From Bacteroidales bacterium (GTDB lineage Bacteria > Bacteroidota > Bacteroidia > Bacteroidales > Bacteroidaceae): 54,239 nucleotides of DNA. A model generated the notes under the pieces. It saw nothing but the letters and a program-made list of their open reading frames with translations. It was not told where the DNA came from and did not search any database. Location of the stretch: the NCBI GenBank assembly GCA_015060835.1, contig SUXT01000007.1, positions 1-54,239 of the forward strand, given 5' to 3'. This document shows, piece by piece, positions 35,154 to 45,223 of this stretch. The first letter of the stretch is position 1. Each line of letters begins with the position of its first letter. The translations under genes and the position numbers were made by a program.

Positions 35154-38100
35154 ATGGAAGAAAAGAGTAAACCTAAAGGACGGATAGCAAATATAGCAGG
35201 GTTGATTATTATCATCCCTCTGATTATTGTATCCGCAGCCATAGTGTCGCTCTACCTTCCTCCTGTGCAGAAATATATTATAGAAAAGTGCTGCGAATAT
35301 ATAGCAGAGAGCAGCGGATACAACCTGACGATAGGTAGATTCAGACTCACATTTCCGCTCGACATCAATATTGAGGATTATACTCTATCGCAAGAGAGCG
35401 ACACGCTGCTGCATGGCGAAAGATTGCGACTGAGCGTGCAGTTGAGACCACTGTTCAGCGGTAAGGCCGAAGTAGATTACATAACCATAGAGGAGAGCCA
35501 CATAGACAGCCACACACTTATCGACGGAGTAAGGATAGAGGGCCTGATAGGCACACTGCGCACATCCGTACGCAGTTACGACATAAAGAACAATTCTCTG
35601 ACAATCAACCGTCTGAACCTCACAGACAGCCATACTACAATAACACTGTGCGACAAGGCAGAAGAGCCGGACACAACAAAATCATCGCCGCAAGCATGGA
35701 ACATTGCACTCAACAACGGCAAGCTGGAGAACATAGGCATTGAGATAAGAAACGACAGCACAAGCTACGCGGCACATATAGCAGAGAGCAGAATAGAAAA
35801 TGCCGAAGCAAAAATAGAGGAACAGGCATACAGCATAGAAGAGTTCATACTCGCCGGCAGCTCATTCAGATACGACAAAGGAGAGACAGCAGACACACTC
35901 TCCCCCACCGACCACCTGCATTTTGACAACATCCACGCAAATTTCAAAAATGCCGCCTACTCTCCGCAAAAAAGCAATCTGACGGTAGAGCAATTGAGAT
36001 TCGACCAGAAGCCGCGCGGCCTTTCGCTCACAAACGCCACGCTCACAGCCATCGGCGACAGCACAAAGTACACCATAAAGGAGCTTAGAATCTCCACCGG
36101 CAACGGCAGCAGTCTGAAAGCAGATGCCACAATACCGCACGAAATAAAGAGCGGGAATATCATTACCGACCTCACACTCAACCTCAGCAAAAAAGACCTG
36201 CAAGGCTTTCTCGCAGCCGAGACATACGGCAAACTCAAACTACTGCCCGACTCCACGCTGAAGCTCACCGCCGCCCTGCGTGGCACCATGCGCAAGATGC
36301 GCATTGACACGATAGACGCAAGAATCCCCCGCCTTGCACACATAGCCGTAAGCGGCGAAGCAAGCAACATCACAGAGAGGAACCGCAGTGCCGACATTTA
36401 CATAAACGGCACCGCCGACAATCTGCACAAGTTTTTGTATTCCAATGCACTGCCCGATACATTCAGGCAAGAAGCACTGTACTTAAGGAGCAAACTGGCA
36501 CTCAACGGCGGCGAATACTCCACCGTTGCATCATTGACATCCGGCAAGGGGACGATAGAGATAAAGGCAATGTACGACGAAAAGGAGGGAAGCTACGAAG
36601 CAACAGCAAGAGCTAAGGATTTTGCACTCTCAAAGTTACTGCCCGAAATTCCTCTACACGACGCAAACCTTATACTCACAGCCGAGGGTAAAGGATTCGA
36701 CATACTATCGCCCGAAACAGACTACAGATACACTCTGCTGCTCGATACGCTCACATACGACTCCCTGACATTCTACAGCATCACACTGAATGCCGGCCAG
36801 ACAAAGGGAGTGTCGGACATCCATCTGCTCTCCACCGGCAAAGGGATGGAGATAACCATGTTTGCCCACACACTGCTGAAAGATTCCACCATTAAGAACA
36901 CCACAGACATTGAACTGAAGAATGTGGAACTGCAGCGCCTCGCCGCCACCCGCAGTCCGGCACGCGCCACAATGAAACTCGCAATAAAGGCCACCACTGA
37001 CCTCAAGGATAAATATTCGCTCAATATCATAGGCGAAAATATGCGTATTGCACACGGCGGCAAGGAATATACTCCTGCAAGACTCTACCTTACAGCCTCC
37101 ACCGCAGAGGATAGCACACTACTGCACCTCACAAACGGCGACCTCAGCATCAACGGATATATGGCAGCCGGCTACGGGGCAATACTCCGAAGCATAGAAA
37201 CAACCGTTGCAGAGATACAAAAGGCCATACAGTCGGGCGACACCCTGCTCGACATACGCCGATACGAAAGGATGTTGCCCGAAACCTCGCTCGACATAAA
37301 GGCAAAAGAGAAAAACATCCTCGCAGGAATACTCTCAATGCAGGGAATAACATACAAGGAACTTAACCTTAAATTCAACCTCGACACACTAAAAGGGATA
37401 AACAGCCGTGCAAGCATACACCACTTCGAACGCGGCGAGATACACTTCGACACCCTGCGTGCCGCACTCAGCCAAGAGCAGGAGAGACTGAAATATTTTG
37501 CAGGCATCAGAAGCCGCGCGATGAGGGAAAAGAACGAAAAAGCCACTTTCGGAGCATTCCTCTATGGCGCATTGCAGGACAACAAGCTTACGGCAAACTA
37601 CGTATTCCGCGACAACAAGGACACCCCCGGTATGCGCATAGGAGTAACAGCAAAGATGACCGGCGAGGGATACAGATTCAGATTCAACCCCGATGCAATA
37701 CTATTCCGCCACCCCTTCACCTTCAACGCCGACAACACAATAGAGTTGACAAAGCGATTGAAGATCAGGGGCAACATCGACCTGCGCGACAGCACAGACA
37801 GCGGTGCCATACTGACGGCTACGACCGACTCTGCCGACAACCAGGAACTGTCGTTGGAACTGCATAGCATAGACCTCGAAGCAGCGACAAGGATGCTTCC
37901 GTTTGCCCCCAATCTATCAGGAACCGTCAATGCCGACCTCCACTACCGTGAGAGCGGTAAAGGCCTGTTGCTTGGAGGCGACATACAGAGCACAGACCTC
38001 GCATACGAAGGCACACTCATCGGCAACGAAAGTCTCGAACTTTCATACATACCCATAAACGACAAGGAGCAACACTCCTATGCCGCACTGTTGCACAACG

Positions 38101-39716
38101 GCACACAAGTTGCACAAATGACAGGAATATACAACAGCGACTCCACAAGACAGCAGAATATGGGAGAGCTCACACTCACACGACTGCCGGTATCGTTGGC
38201 AAACGCCTTCCTCAAAGAGAGCAATATCACTACAAAAGGCTACCTCGACGGCGTAATGACAATAAGCAGAAAAAATAATCGCACAATAACCGACGGACAC
38301 ATACAGTTCGACTCGGTATATGCCGACCTTCCACAATTCGGCACAAGCCTCCATCTGGTAGATGACAAGGTGGAGATAAAAGAGAGCAAGTTGCAATTCC
38401 GCGACTTCAGCATATACGCAAAGGGAAACACACCCTTTGCCATCAACGGTACGATAGACCTCAGCACCCTGCCCGACGCCATATTCGACCTGCGCATGAG
38501 AGCCGACAACTACGAAATAATCAATGCCAAACGGCAAAGGGGAGCAATGTTCTACGGCCGTATGTTCGTAAACCTCAATTCGCGCATCACAGGCCCGATA
38601 AGTTCGCTAAAGGTTGGTGGCAACGGCACCATACTCGGCAAGAGCGACTTCACATATGTATTGCAGGAAACACCGCTCGAAACCGCCAACGACCTCGATG
38701 GCCTTGTAACATTCACCAACTTCAAGGACACCACACGCACAAAGCCTTCAACAGCGGCAGAATACAATTTCGGAAACATAGAAATGAACCTCTCGCTGCA
38801 CATTGAAGAGGGGGCACGCATCAACGCCGATTTTGACGAAGAGCGAAACAGCTATATAAAATTACAGGGCGAAGGCAATCTCAACCTCACATACAACCGC
38901 GAATCGGATATGAACCTCACCGGACGCTACACACTCAGCAGCGGAGAGATGAAATACACCCTGCCCATCATTCCTCTGAAGACATTCAACATTGCACAGG
39001 GAAGCAACATCACATGGACAGGCGACATAATGAACCCCAGGCTCGACATCACAGCAACCGAACGCGTAACATCGTCTGTTACAATAGACAACAACACTCA
39101 GGCCACAGCATTCGATGTTGGGGTGAAACTGACAAACACCCTCGATAACATGGGACTCGGTTTCACACTTACCGCACCCGAAAATGCAGCCGTACAAAAT
39201 CAACTGAATTCTGTAGATGCGGAGACACTCAACAAATACGCCCTAACTATGCTCATCACCGGTGTCTACACAGGCGGAGACAACAGTCTTAACGTATCGA
39301 ACGCACTCAGTTCGTACCTCGATGCACAGATAAACAACATTGTAGGCAATGCCATGAGCAGCACAATGGACATAAACGTAGGAATCACAGATGTTGAGAA
39401 CAGCGACACCGGCGACAAATACAAGAACTACTCGTTCAGTTTCACAAAGAGGTTCTGGAACGACCGTCTTACGGTAATCGTCGGCGGCGAAGTAAACAAC
39501 AACGAACATGCCACCGGTAACGAAAGTTTCATAAACAACGTATCGCTCGAATGGAAGATAAGCAATTCGGGCAACCGCTATCTGCGACTATTCTACGACA
39601 AGAACTACGAGTCGATACTCGAAGGAGAGATTACAGAAGCCGGAGTCGGATACATATACAAACGCAAGATGAACAACCTGAACGAACTGCTCATCTTCAG
39701 AAGAAAGGAGGAATAG
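35154..39716 (+). CDS. tamB: TamB family translocation/assembly module protein
   Basis: A very long (1520 aa) inner-membrane-anchored envelope protein. One N-terminal TM (LIIIIPLIIVSAAIVSLY, about residues 17-36) is followed by repetitive beta-rich AsmA/TamB sequence with many short hydrophobic/polar strands. The conserved TamB (DUF490) domain occupies about the last 400 residues (LGKSDFTYVL, YTLSSGEMKYTLPIIPLKTF, VENSDTGDKYKNYSFSFTKRFW). TamB-like proteins are thought to form a hydrophobic groove bridging the membranes for lipid or outer-membrane protein traffic. The stop codon directly abuts the start of tamL, so the two are made together. Confidence 0.93.
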   Translation: MEEKSKPKGRIANIAGLIIIIPLIIVSAAIVSLYLPPVQKYIIEKCCEYIAESSGYNLTIGRFRLTFPLDINIEDYTLSQESDTLLHGERLRLSVQLRPLFSGKAEVDYITIEESHIDSHTLIDGVRIEGLIGTLRTSVRSYDIKNNSLTINRLNLTDSHTTITLCDKAEEPDTTKSSPQAWNIALNNGKLENIGIEIRNDSTSYAAHIAESRIENAEAKIEEQAYSIEEFILAGSSFRYDKGETADTLSPTDHLHFDNIHANFKNAAYSPQKSNLTVEQLRFDQKPRGLSLTNATLTAIGDSTKYTIKELRISTGNGSSLKADATIPHEIKSGNIITDLTLNLSKKDLQGFLAAETYGKLKLLPDSTLKLTAALRGTMRKMRIDTIDARIPRLAHIAVSGEASNITERNRSADIYINGTADNLHKFLYSNALPDTFRQEALYLRSKLALNGGEYSTVASLTSGKGTIEIKAMYDEKEGSYEATARAKDFALSKLLPEIPLHDANLILTAEGKGFDILSPETDYRYTLLLDTLTYDSLTFYSITLNAGQTKGVSDIHLLSTGKGMEITMFAHTLLKDSTIKNTTDIELKNVELQRLAATRSPARATMKLAIKATTDLKDKYSLNIIGENMRIAHGGKEYTPARLYLTASTAEDSTLLHLTNGDLSINGYMAAGYGAILRSIETTVAEIQKAIQSGDTLLDIRRYERMLPETSLDIKAKEKNILAGILSMQGITYKELNLKFNLDTLKGINSRASIHHFERGEIHFDTLRAALSQEQERLKYFAGIRSRAMREKNEKATFGAFLYGALQDNKLTANYVFRDNKDTPGMRIGVTAKMTGEGYRFRFNPDAILFRHPFTFNADNTIELTKRLKIRGNIDLRDSTDSGAILTATTDSADNQELSLELHSIDLEAATRMLPFAPNLSGTVNADLHYRESGKGLLLGGDIQSTDLAYEGTLIGNESLELSYIPINDKEQHSYAALLHNGTQVAQMTGIYNSDSTRQQNMGELTLTRLPVSLANAFLKESNITTKGYLDGVMTISRKNNRTITDGHIQFDSVYADLPQFGTSLHLVDDKVEIKESKLQFRDFSIYAKGNTPFAINGTIDLSTLPDAIFDLRMRADNYEIINAKRQRGAMFYGRMFVNLNSRITGPISSLKVGGNGTILGKSDFTYVLQETPLETANDLDGLVTFTNFKDTTRTKPSTAAEYNFGNIEMNLSLHIEEGARINADFDEERNSYIKLQGEGNLNLTYNRESDMNLTGRYTLSSGEMKYTLPIIPLKTFNIAQGSNITWTGDIMNPRLDITATERVTSSVTIDNNTQATAFDVGVKLTNTLDNMGLGFTLTAPENAAVQNQLNSVDAETLNKYALTMLITGVYTGGDNSLNVSNALSSYLDAQINNIVGNAMSSTMDINVGITDVENSDTGDKYKNYSFSFTKRFWNDRLTVIVGGEVNNNEHATGNESFINNVSLEWKISNSGNRYLRLFYDKNYESILEGEITEAGVGYIYKRKMNNLNELLIFRRKEE

Positions 39717-42020
39717 ATGAAAAAGAGACTGTTCGTAATAACAATCCTCAGCCTTACGCTCCTTTCGTGCAGCACCACCCGCAACCTGCCAGAAGGTGAG
39801 ACGCTCTACACCGGAATAAAAAAGATAACCGTCGTAGACCAAAAGACGAATGCCGCAACCCCCATAGGCGACGAAGCTGTAACAGAAATAACCGCTGCGC
39901 TATCATGCCCTCCGAATGCCTCTATTGCAGGCAGTTCGAAATACCGCGGCATACCCTTCGGCCTGTGGTGGTACAATGGTTTTGTGAACAGCAAAAGCAG
40001 GATAGGAAAATGGTTCTTCAAGACCTTCGCTTCCACGCCTGTGCTGTTGTCTGATGTAAACCCCACACTACGAACGCAGGTCGCAAGCAGCAGATTGCAA
40101 AATTACGGTTACTTCAACGGCAAAGTAACAGAAGAGATTATCCCATCCAAGAGAAACCCGCGGAAAGCAAAGGTCAGCTACACGGTAACCCTCGGCAATC
40201 CCATGCTCTACGACTCTATAGAGTACCGCAACTTCTCACCCGGAGAAGATAGATTCATAAGCGGCACAATAAGAAAGAGCAACCTTGTAAAAGGGGAACA
40301 GTTCAGCGTGCCTAACCTCACAGCCGAACGCAACAGACTGTCGGCCCTGCTGCGCGACAACGGATACTACTACTATCAAAGCAACTACATCACCTACAGC
40401 GCCGACACTATAAACAACCCCGGATATATAAGCCTGAGAGTGGAACCGCAAAAAGGACTCCCCGCCGACACAAGAAAGCCGTGGCACATAGGAGGCACCA
40501 CACTCAGAATAACAAAGCCAGGCACATCGGCATTAAACTACGACACACTGAGATTCAGGAATCTCACATACATATACAACGGCGAAAAGCCCCCCGTACG
40601 CCCCGGTACCATCCTGCGCAACATACAGCTGCGCAGAGGAGCACTATACTCGCAGGAGCGGCAGTCGATGACACTCAGCCAACTTAGCAGCCTCAACATA
40701 TTCAACGGAGTAAATCTATCCTTCGCCCCGCAGAGCGGCGACACACTCGGCATGAACATCACTGCACAATTGGGCAAGCCCTACGACTTCACATTCGAGC
40801 TGAATGCCACCACCAAGAGCAACGACCAGATAGGCCCGGGAAGCAAGATAACCCTTTCGAGAAACAACCTCTTCCGCGGCGGAGAGACACTCAAATTTTC
40901 GCTCCTCGGCTCATACGAATGGCAGACAGACAGCGAAGTACGCGGAAAAGAATCGGTAATAAATTCATGGGAAATAGGTTCGAATGTATCGCTCACCTTC
41001 CCCCGCATCTTCTTTCCCCTCATACACCGCCGTTACCTGCGCTTCCCCTCCTCTACCTCATTCAGCATCTACGGCAACCAACTCAACCGTTCAGGCTTCT
41101 TCAAGATGGTGCACGTTGGCGGCGAAGCCACATACACACTTAAGCCCAAACAAACCACCACCCACAAGATAACCCCCTTCCGCCTGACATACGACATGTT
41201 GCAGCGCACCACTGCGAAATTCGACTCTATAGTATCAAGCAACCGTTCGATAGCCAACAGTTTCCGCGACCAGTTCATACCGGCGATGCAATACAGCATC
41301 ACTTACGACAACACAGCCACTACGCATCGCAACAAGACATGGTGGGAGAACAGCATAACCTCATCGGGCAACATCGTGTCGCTCGCATTCTGCGCCTTCG
41401 GCGAAAAATGGGACGGAAAGAACAAAAACATCTTCGAAAATCCTTATGCACAATTCCTCAAATTCACCACAGAAGTGCGCAACCTGTTCCGCATAGACTC
41501 GCGCAACCACATAGCCACACGCTTCATGGCCGGCGCCATCGCCAGCTATGGTAACTCGACAACAGCACCCTACAGCGAACAGTTCTATATAGGCGGCGCC
41601 AACAGTCTCAGAGCCTTCACTGTACGTTCGTTGGGACCCGGCAGCTACCACCCTGCCGATGCCACACGATACTCCTATCTCGACGAGACAGGAACACTGA
41701 AACTCGAAGCCAACATCGAATACCGCGCCCGACTATTCGGCAACCTGCAAGGAGCACTATTCGTGGACGCAGGCAATATATGGTTGCTGCGCGAGGACAA
41801 GGAACGCCCCGGCGGTAAATTCACCCTCAAAGAGTTTGCCGACCAGATAGCGCTCAACACAGGCTTCGGCCTAAGGTACGATCTGCAATTCCTCGTACTG
41901 CGCTTCGACGTGGGCATCGCACTGCACTATCCCTACGACACAGGCAAGAGCGGATACTACAACATACCCTCTTTCGGCAAAGGCTACGCATGGCATTTTG
42001 CAATAGGTTACCCGTTCTGA
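39717..42020 (+). CDS. tamL: TamA-like lipoprotein of the Omp85/BamA superfamily (TamL)
   Basis: The outer-membrane partner of TamB, 767 aa. Unlike proteobacterial TamA it is a lipoprotein (ILSLTLLSCSTTRNLPEGE; lipobox Cys near 19), which is the Bacteroidota TamL form. POTRA-like domains cover about residues 20-360. A 16-strand Omp85 barrel follows, with the conserved FYIGGANSLRAFTVRSLGPG motif near 620 and GFGLRYDLQFLVLRFDVGI near the end. The C-terminus WHFAIGYPF ends in aromatic Phe. The start codon immediately follows the tamB stop. Confidence 0.93.
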   Translation: MKKRLFVITILSLTLLSCSTTRNLPEGETLYTGIKKITVVDQKTNAATPIGDEAVTEITAALSCPPNASIAGSSKYRGIPFGLWWYNGFVNSKSRIGKWFFKTFASTPVLLSDVNPTLRTQVASSRLQNYGYFNGKVTEEIIPSKRNPRKAKVSYTVTLGNPMLYDSIEYRNFSPGEDRFISGTIRKSNLVKGEQFSVPNLTAERNRLSALLRDNGYYYYQSNYITYSADTINNPGYISLRVEPQKGLPADTRKPWHIGGTTLRITKPGTSALNYDTLRFRNLTYIYNGEKPPVRPGTILRNIQLRRGALYSQERQSMTLSQLSSLNIFNGVNLSFAPQSGDTLGMNITAQLGKPYDFTFELNATTKSNDQIGPGSKITLSRNNLFRGGETLKFSLLGSYEWQTDSEVRGKESVINSWEIGSNVSLTFPRIFFPLIHRRYLRFPSSTSFSIYGNQLNRSGFFKMVHVGGEATYTLKPKQTTTHKITPFRLTYDMLQRTTAKFDSIVSSNRSIANSFRDQFIPAMQYSITYDNTATTHRNKTWWENSITSSGNIVSLAFCAFGEKWDGKNKNIFENPYAQFLKFTTEVRNLFRIDSRNHIATRFMAGAIASYGNSTTAPYSEQFYIGGANSLRAFTVRSLGPGSYHPADATRYSYLDETGTLKLEANIEYRARLFGNLQGALFVDAGNIWLLREDKERPGGKFTLKEFADQIALNTGFGLRYDLQFLVLRFDVGIALHYPYDTGKSGYYNIPSFGKGYAWHFAIGYPF

Positions 42021-42065
42021 TAAAACATAGTACACAATCACTGCATAAAAAAGGAATAAAACTCA

Positions 42066-42094
42066 TTGACATTAGAAAATATTAACTAACTTTG
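42066..42094 (+). promoter_or_regulatory. Promoter of the nucleotidyltransferase gene
   Basis: TTG at 42066-42068, an 18-base spacer and TAACTTTG at 42087-42094 fit the Bacteroidetes consensus. The start codon is 52 bases downstream. Confidence 0.7.
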
Positions 42095-42145
42095 TACCCG
42101 TTTATAGACAATTATTTATTTGTAACACAATAAAAACAAAAAATC

Positions 42146-43051
42146 ATGAAACCTACACTTTTTGTATTAGCAGCAGGAATGGGCAGCCGTTACGGCGGTC
42201 TGAAACAGCTCGACGGTCTTGGCCCCAACGGAGAAACCATCATGGACTACTCTATCTTTGATGCAATCCGCGGCGGCTTCGGTAAATTGGTATTCGTAAT
42301 CCGCAAGGACTTCGAACAGGACTTCCGCGAGAAAATCCTCAGCAAATACGAGGGACACCTTCCCACAGAATTGGTATTCCAGGCTATCGATGACCTTCCC
42401 GAAGGCTTCACTGCTCCCGAAGACCGCAAAAAACCCTGGGGAACAAACCACGCAGTGCTCATGGGCAAGAATGCTATCAAAGAGCCTTTTGCAGTAATCA
42501 ACGCAGACGACTTCTACGGCAAGGACGCATTCGCAGTTATGGGCAAATGGTTGTCAGAGCTTCCCGAAGGCAGCACAAACAGATACAGCATGGTAGGCTT
42601 CCGTGTATGCAACACTCTCAGCGAGAACGGTAGCGTAGCACGCGGCGTATGCGAGAAGAACGACGAGAATATGCTCACAGGCGTTGTTGAGCGCACAGAA
42701 ATCATGCGCGTTGACGGCAAAATCTGCTACAAAGACGAGAACGGCGCATGGATTGAGGTTGCTGAGAATGCACCCGTATCTATGAACTTCTGGGGCTTCA
42801 CACCCGACTACTTCAACTACTCAGAGGAGCAGTTCGTTGACTTCTTGAAGGCAAATGCAAGCAACCCCAAATCAGAGTTCTTCATTCCTTTGGTAATCGA
42901 CACACTCATCAACAGCGGCAAAGCAACTTGCGAGGTACTTGACACCACATCAAAATGGTTCGGTGTAACATACGCAGACGACCGTCAGGCTACAGTCGAC
43001 AAGATTGTTTCTTTGATTGAGGCAGGCGAATATCCCAACAAACTCTTCTAA
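42146..43051 (+). CDS. Sugar-phosphate nucleotidyltransferase family protein
   Basis: This 301-aa protein is of the NTP_transferase fold. The signature LAAGMGSRYGGLKQLDGL lies at residues 8-25 and the catalytic/metal stretch VINADDFYGKDAF near 118. The rest (PVSMNFWGFTPDYFNY, KSEFFIPLVIDTLINSG) is typical of a short form without a left-handed helix acyltransferase domain. It should transfer a nucleotide to a sugar-1-phosphate; the sugar cannot be told from sequence. Its own promoter and terminator make it a single-gene unit. Confidence 0.85.
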   Translation: MKPTLFVLAAGMGSRYGGLKQLDGLGPNGETIMDYSIFDAIRGGFGKLVFVIRKDFEQDFREKILSKYEGHLPTELVFQAIDDLPEGFTAPEDRKKPWGTNHAVLMGKNAIKEPFAVINADDFYGKDAFAVMGKWLSELPEGSTNRYSMVGFRVCNTLSENGSVARGVCEKNDENMLTGVVERTEIMRVDGKICYKDENGAWIEVAENAPVSMNFWGFTPDYFNYSEEQFVDFLKANASNPKSEFFIPLVIDTLINSGKATCEVLDTTSKWFGVTYADDRQATVDKIVSLIEAGEYPNKLF

Positions 43052-43077
43052 TAAAGAAGATTTTTTGAATAAACAAT

Positions 43078-43105
43078 AAAATAAGGGGCTGTGGCCCCTT
43101 ATTTT
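43078..43105 (+). terminator. Terminator after the nucleotidyltransferase gene
   Basis: The hairpin aaaataaggggc-tgtg-gccccttatttt is followed by gtataac. Confidence 0.85.
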
Positions 43106-43126
43106 GTATAACACAAGCATATCATT

Positions 43127-44893
43127 ATGAAAGTAGCAACAAAGATTATGATGTTTGCCGCACTGCTTCTCGTTGCGGCCTGTGCGAAGGAGACACGCAC
43201 ATTCACATACGAAGAGGTAACAGAGGCATGGCACAAGGGAACAACACTCCCCGTAGATGCATCAGCACAGTTCCCTCCCAAACCCGTAAAGCCTGCAAAG
43301 GATAACGGTATGAACGTACTTGTAGATGTATCGCACCAATGCACATTCGCCTACCTGTGGGGAATGCCTCCCCAACTCAGAGAGGACGGCTACCGTGCAA
43401 TCCCCTCAATGGCATCACTCGACAAGGTTCTTGACGAGGATGGCGTAAGCCGTATGCGTTTGCAGTTCGACGAAGAGAACAACATCTACCCCTTTGGCTG
43501 GGTACCCAACTACAAATACAACATCGTAGTAACCCAGCAACTCGACAGAAATGCCCCCGGCTATACAGAGGCCGAGTGCAAAGCCCTCGAAGAGTTTGTA
43601 GCAGACGGCGGTTCACTCTTTATCCTCACCAACCCCCAAAGCAGCGTCGAGGGATGGAGCATGAACAACCTCGCTGCACAGTTCGGCGCAAAATACACCG
43701 ACAAGCAGGACAAGTACAAAGGCTTCAACTACGCAGTGATAGAGGTTGACGACAAATGGGAAGTTCTCGCAAAGGGCGAGAACGGACAGCCCGTACGCGC
43801 ACGCCGCACCTACAAGGATGGTCGAATTATCATCAGCGGATACAGCGAAGAGATTCACTTCGAAGAGATACACGACCAGGCAAGCGACGAGGAGAAAGCC
43901 CGCAAAACAGGCATCAACAAGACACGACGCGCCATTGCAGACCAGACATTCGGATGGTTGAGCGAAAATCAGAAATCATTCGGCGAGAAGTATCGTCCCG
44001 GACAGAGCGGTTGGGGCGGCGGTGGTGCAATCTACCCCGAACTTGAGACCAACCTCGATGGTTTTGTTGTATACTACACTCCCAATATGGACGAAAAGCT
44101 CAAACAGACCGTTGTAACCGAAATGCCCCGTATCACAAAACAGATAATGGCATGGCACCCCTCGACACCCACTCCCGAGCCCATGTATCTGCTCCTTGCA
44201 GCAGGCGGTGGTGGCGGATGGGCAGTAAATGCCTACAAGCCTAAGGAGAACGGTATCATAAGCACCGACATCGAGGGCCTCATCGGCATCTATGCCCACG
44301 AACTTGCCCACACCCTCGGCGGCCCCGCAAATGCCAAAGGCGAGAAAGCCGGCGAATCACCCTTCCACAATCAGGGCGAGGCTCATGCCGGATGGTTCCA
44401 GGGCAAGATAATGGCTATGTACGACAGCGCACTGCTCGAAAGACCCAACAGAGACTGCCACTTGAACTTCACCCCCGAATATATGGATATAGACCTCAAG
44501 CGCTACACCAACGATGCGGCATATGCCGACAGTTGCGGCAAGGGTAAAGATTGGGGCAAATCATGGGTAATATGGCAGAAGATGGACGATGTATATGGCA
44601 CCACATGGTATCCTCGCTGGAGACACATACAGTACACACGCTGGATGGAGACACCCGAGAAGGTACTCACATGGGAAGAGACTGTAGAGGATATGTCTAT
44701 AGCAGTAGGCGAGGACCTTTTCCCCTTCTTCCGCGCAATCAACACCTCGCTCGACCGCGAGAAATGTGGCGAAATTGAGTTCAACGGCGAGAAACTGACA
44801 CTCCCCGTTGCACGCATCGACGCTACAACACCTCCCGGCAAGGTGAATCTGTCAAACATCGGCGATTGGTCTAAACCCCTCGAAAAGAAATAA
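43127..44893 (+). CDS. Lipoprotein with HELAH zinc-metalloprotease-like motif
   Basis: This 588-aa lipoprotein has signal/lipobox AALLLVAACAKE. Residues of about 60-270 resemble a class I amidotransferase-like or DUF4350-type sensor fold (VLVDVSHQCTFAYLWG, LEEFVADGGSLFILTNP). The C-terminal half (about 300-560) carries YAHELAHTLGG, a zinc HExxH motif, followed about 20 residues later by FHNQGEAHAGWFQ, whose Glu could be the third ligand. A Gly-rich AAGGGGGWAVN stretch precedes the motif. This looks like a surface or periplasmic gluzincin-type peptidase (possibly M60-like), but the family is not certain and the substrate is unknown. Confidence 0.7.
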   Translation: MKVATKIMMFAALLLVAACAKETRTFTYEEVTEAWHKGTTLPVDASAQFPPKPVKPAKDNGMNVLVDVSHQCTFAYLWGMPPQLREDGYRAIPSMASLDKVLDEDGVSRMRLQFDEENNIYPFGWVPNYKYNIVVTQQLDRNAPGYTEAECKALEEFVADGGSLFILTNPQSSVEGWSMNNLAAQFGAKYTDKQDKYKGFNYAVIEVDDKWEVLAKGENGQPVRARRTYKDGRIIISGYSEEIHFEEIHDQASDEEKARKTGINKTRRAIADQTFGWLSENQKSFGEKYRPGQSGWGGGGAIYPELETNLDGFVVYYTPNMDEKLKQTVVTEMPRITKQIMAWHPSTPTPEPMYLLLAAGGGGGWAVNAYKPKENGIISTDIEGLIGIYAHELAHTLGGPANAKGEKAGESPFHNQGEAHAGWFQGKIMAMYDSALLERPNRDCHLNFTPEYMDIDLKRYTNDAAYADSCGKGKDWGKSWVIWQKMDDVYGTTWYPRWRHIQYTRWMETPEKVLTWEETVEDMSIAVGEDLFPFFRAINTSLDREKCGEIEFNGEKLTLPVARIDATTPPGKVNLSNIGDWSKPLEKK

Positions 44894-44900
44894 AACAAAA

Positions 44901-44958
44901 TTGTAAAAGCCATAAAGGTGCGACATTTGTGAGTGTCGCACCTTTATGGCTTTTACAA
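44901..44958 (+). terminator. Long perfect hairpin after the metalloprotease gene
   Basis: A 25-bp perfect stem (ttgtaaaagccataaaggtg and five more bases) with an 8-base loop lies just before the thiamine promoter. It is unusually long for a simple terminator. Confidence 0.8.
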
Positions 44959-44985
44959 GCATATACAAAAAAAGCAGATAATTGC

Positions 44986-45016
44986 TTTGCTGTTAACACC
45001 GTTTGCCCTATCTTTG
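44986..45016 (+). promoter_or_regulatory. Promoter of the TPP-riboswitch operon
   Basis: TTTG (44986-44989), a 19-base spacer and TATCTTTG (45009-45016) match the -33/-7 consensus exactly. Transcription should start about 7 bases later, just before the riboswitch. Confidence 0.85.
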
Positions 45017-45032
45017 CACACAGATTTCAAAT

Positions 45033-45106
45033 ACGGGGTGCCTTAAGACATGGGCTGAGATCATACCCAAGAACCTGATCCGGATAATGCCGGCGTAGGA
45101 AAGAGC
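45033..45106 (+). promoter_or_regulatory. TPP riboswitch (THI element)
   Basis: The conserved blocks are all present: cggggtgcc, ggctgaga, acccaagaacctgatccgga and taatgccggcgtaggaa. It binds thiamine pyrophosphate. Downstream, CTTACATA/TATGTAAG forms one hairpin (about 45107-45134). ggagcatgg/cccgtgctcc forms another (about 45171-45203), just 20 bases before the ATG of the receptor gene. The segments ccaattttatg and cataaaaattgg offer an alternative pairing. This suggests control by sequestering the start region. Confidence 0.95.
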
Positions 45107-45223
45107 TTACATACACATTCCAATTTTATGTAAGCGATGCAGGAAAATCCCCATTTTCTGTTTAACGACGGAGCATGGTGGATTTATTTTTTGTCCCGTG
45201 CTCCATAAAAATTGGAGATTGCA

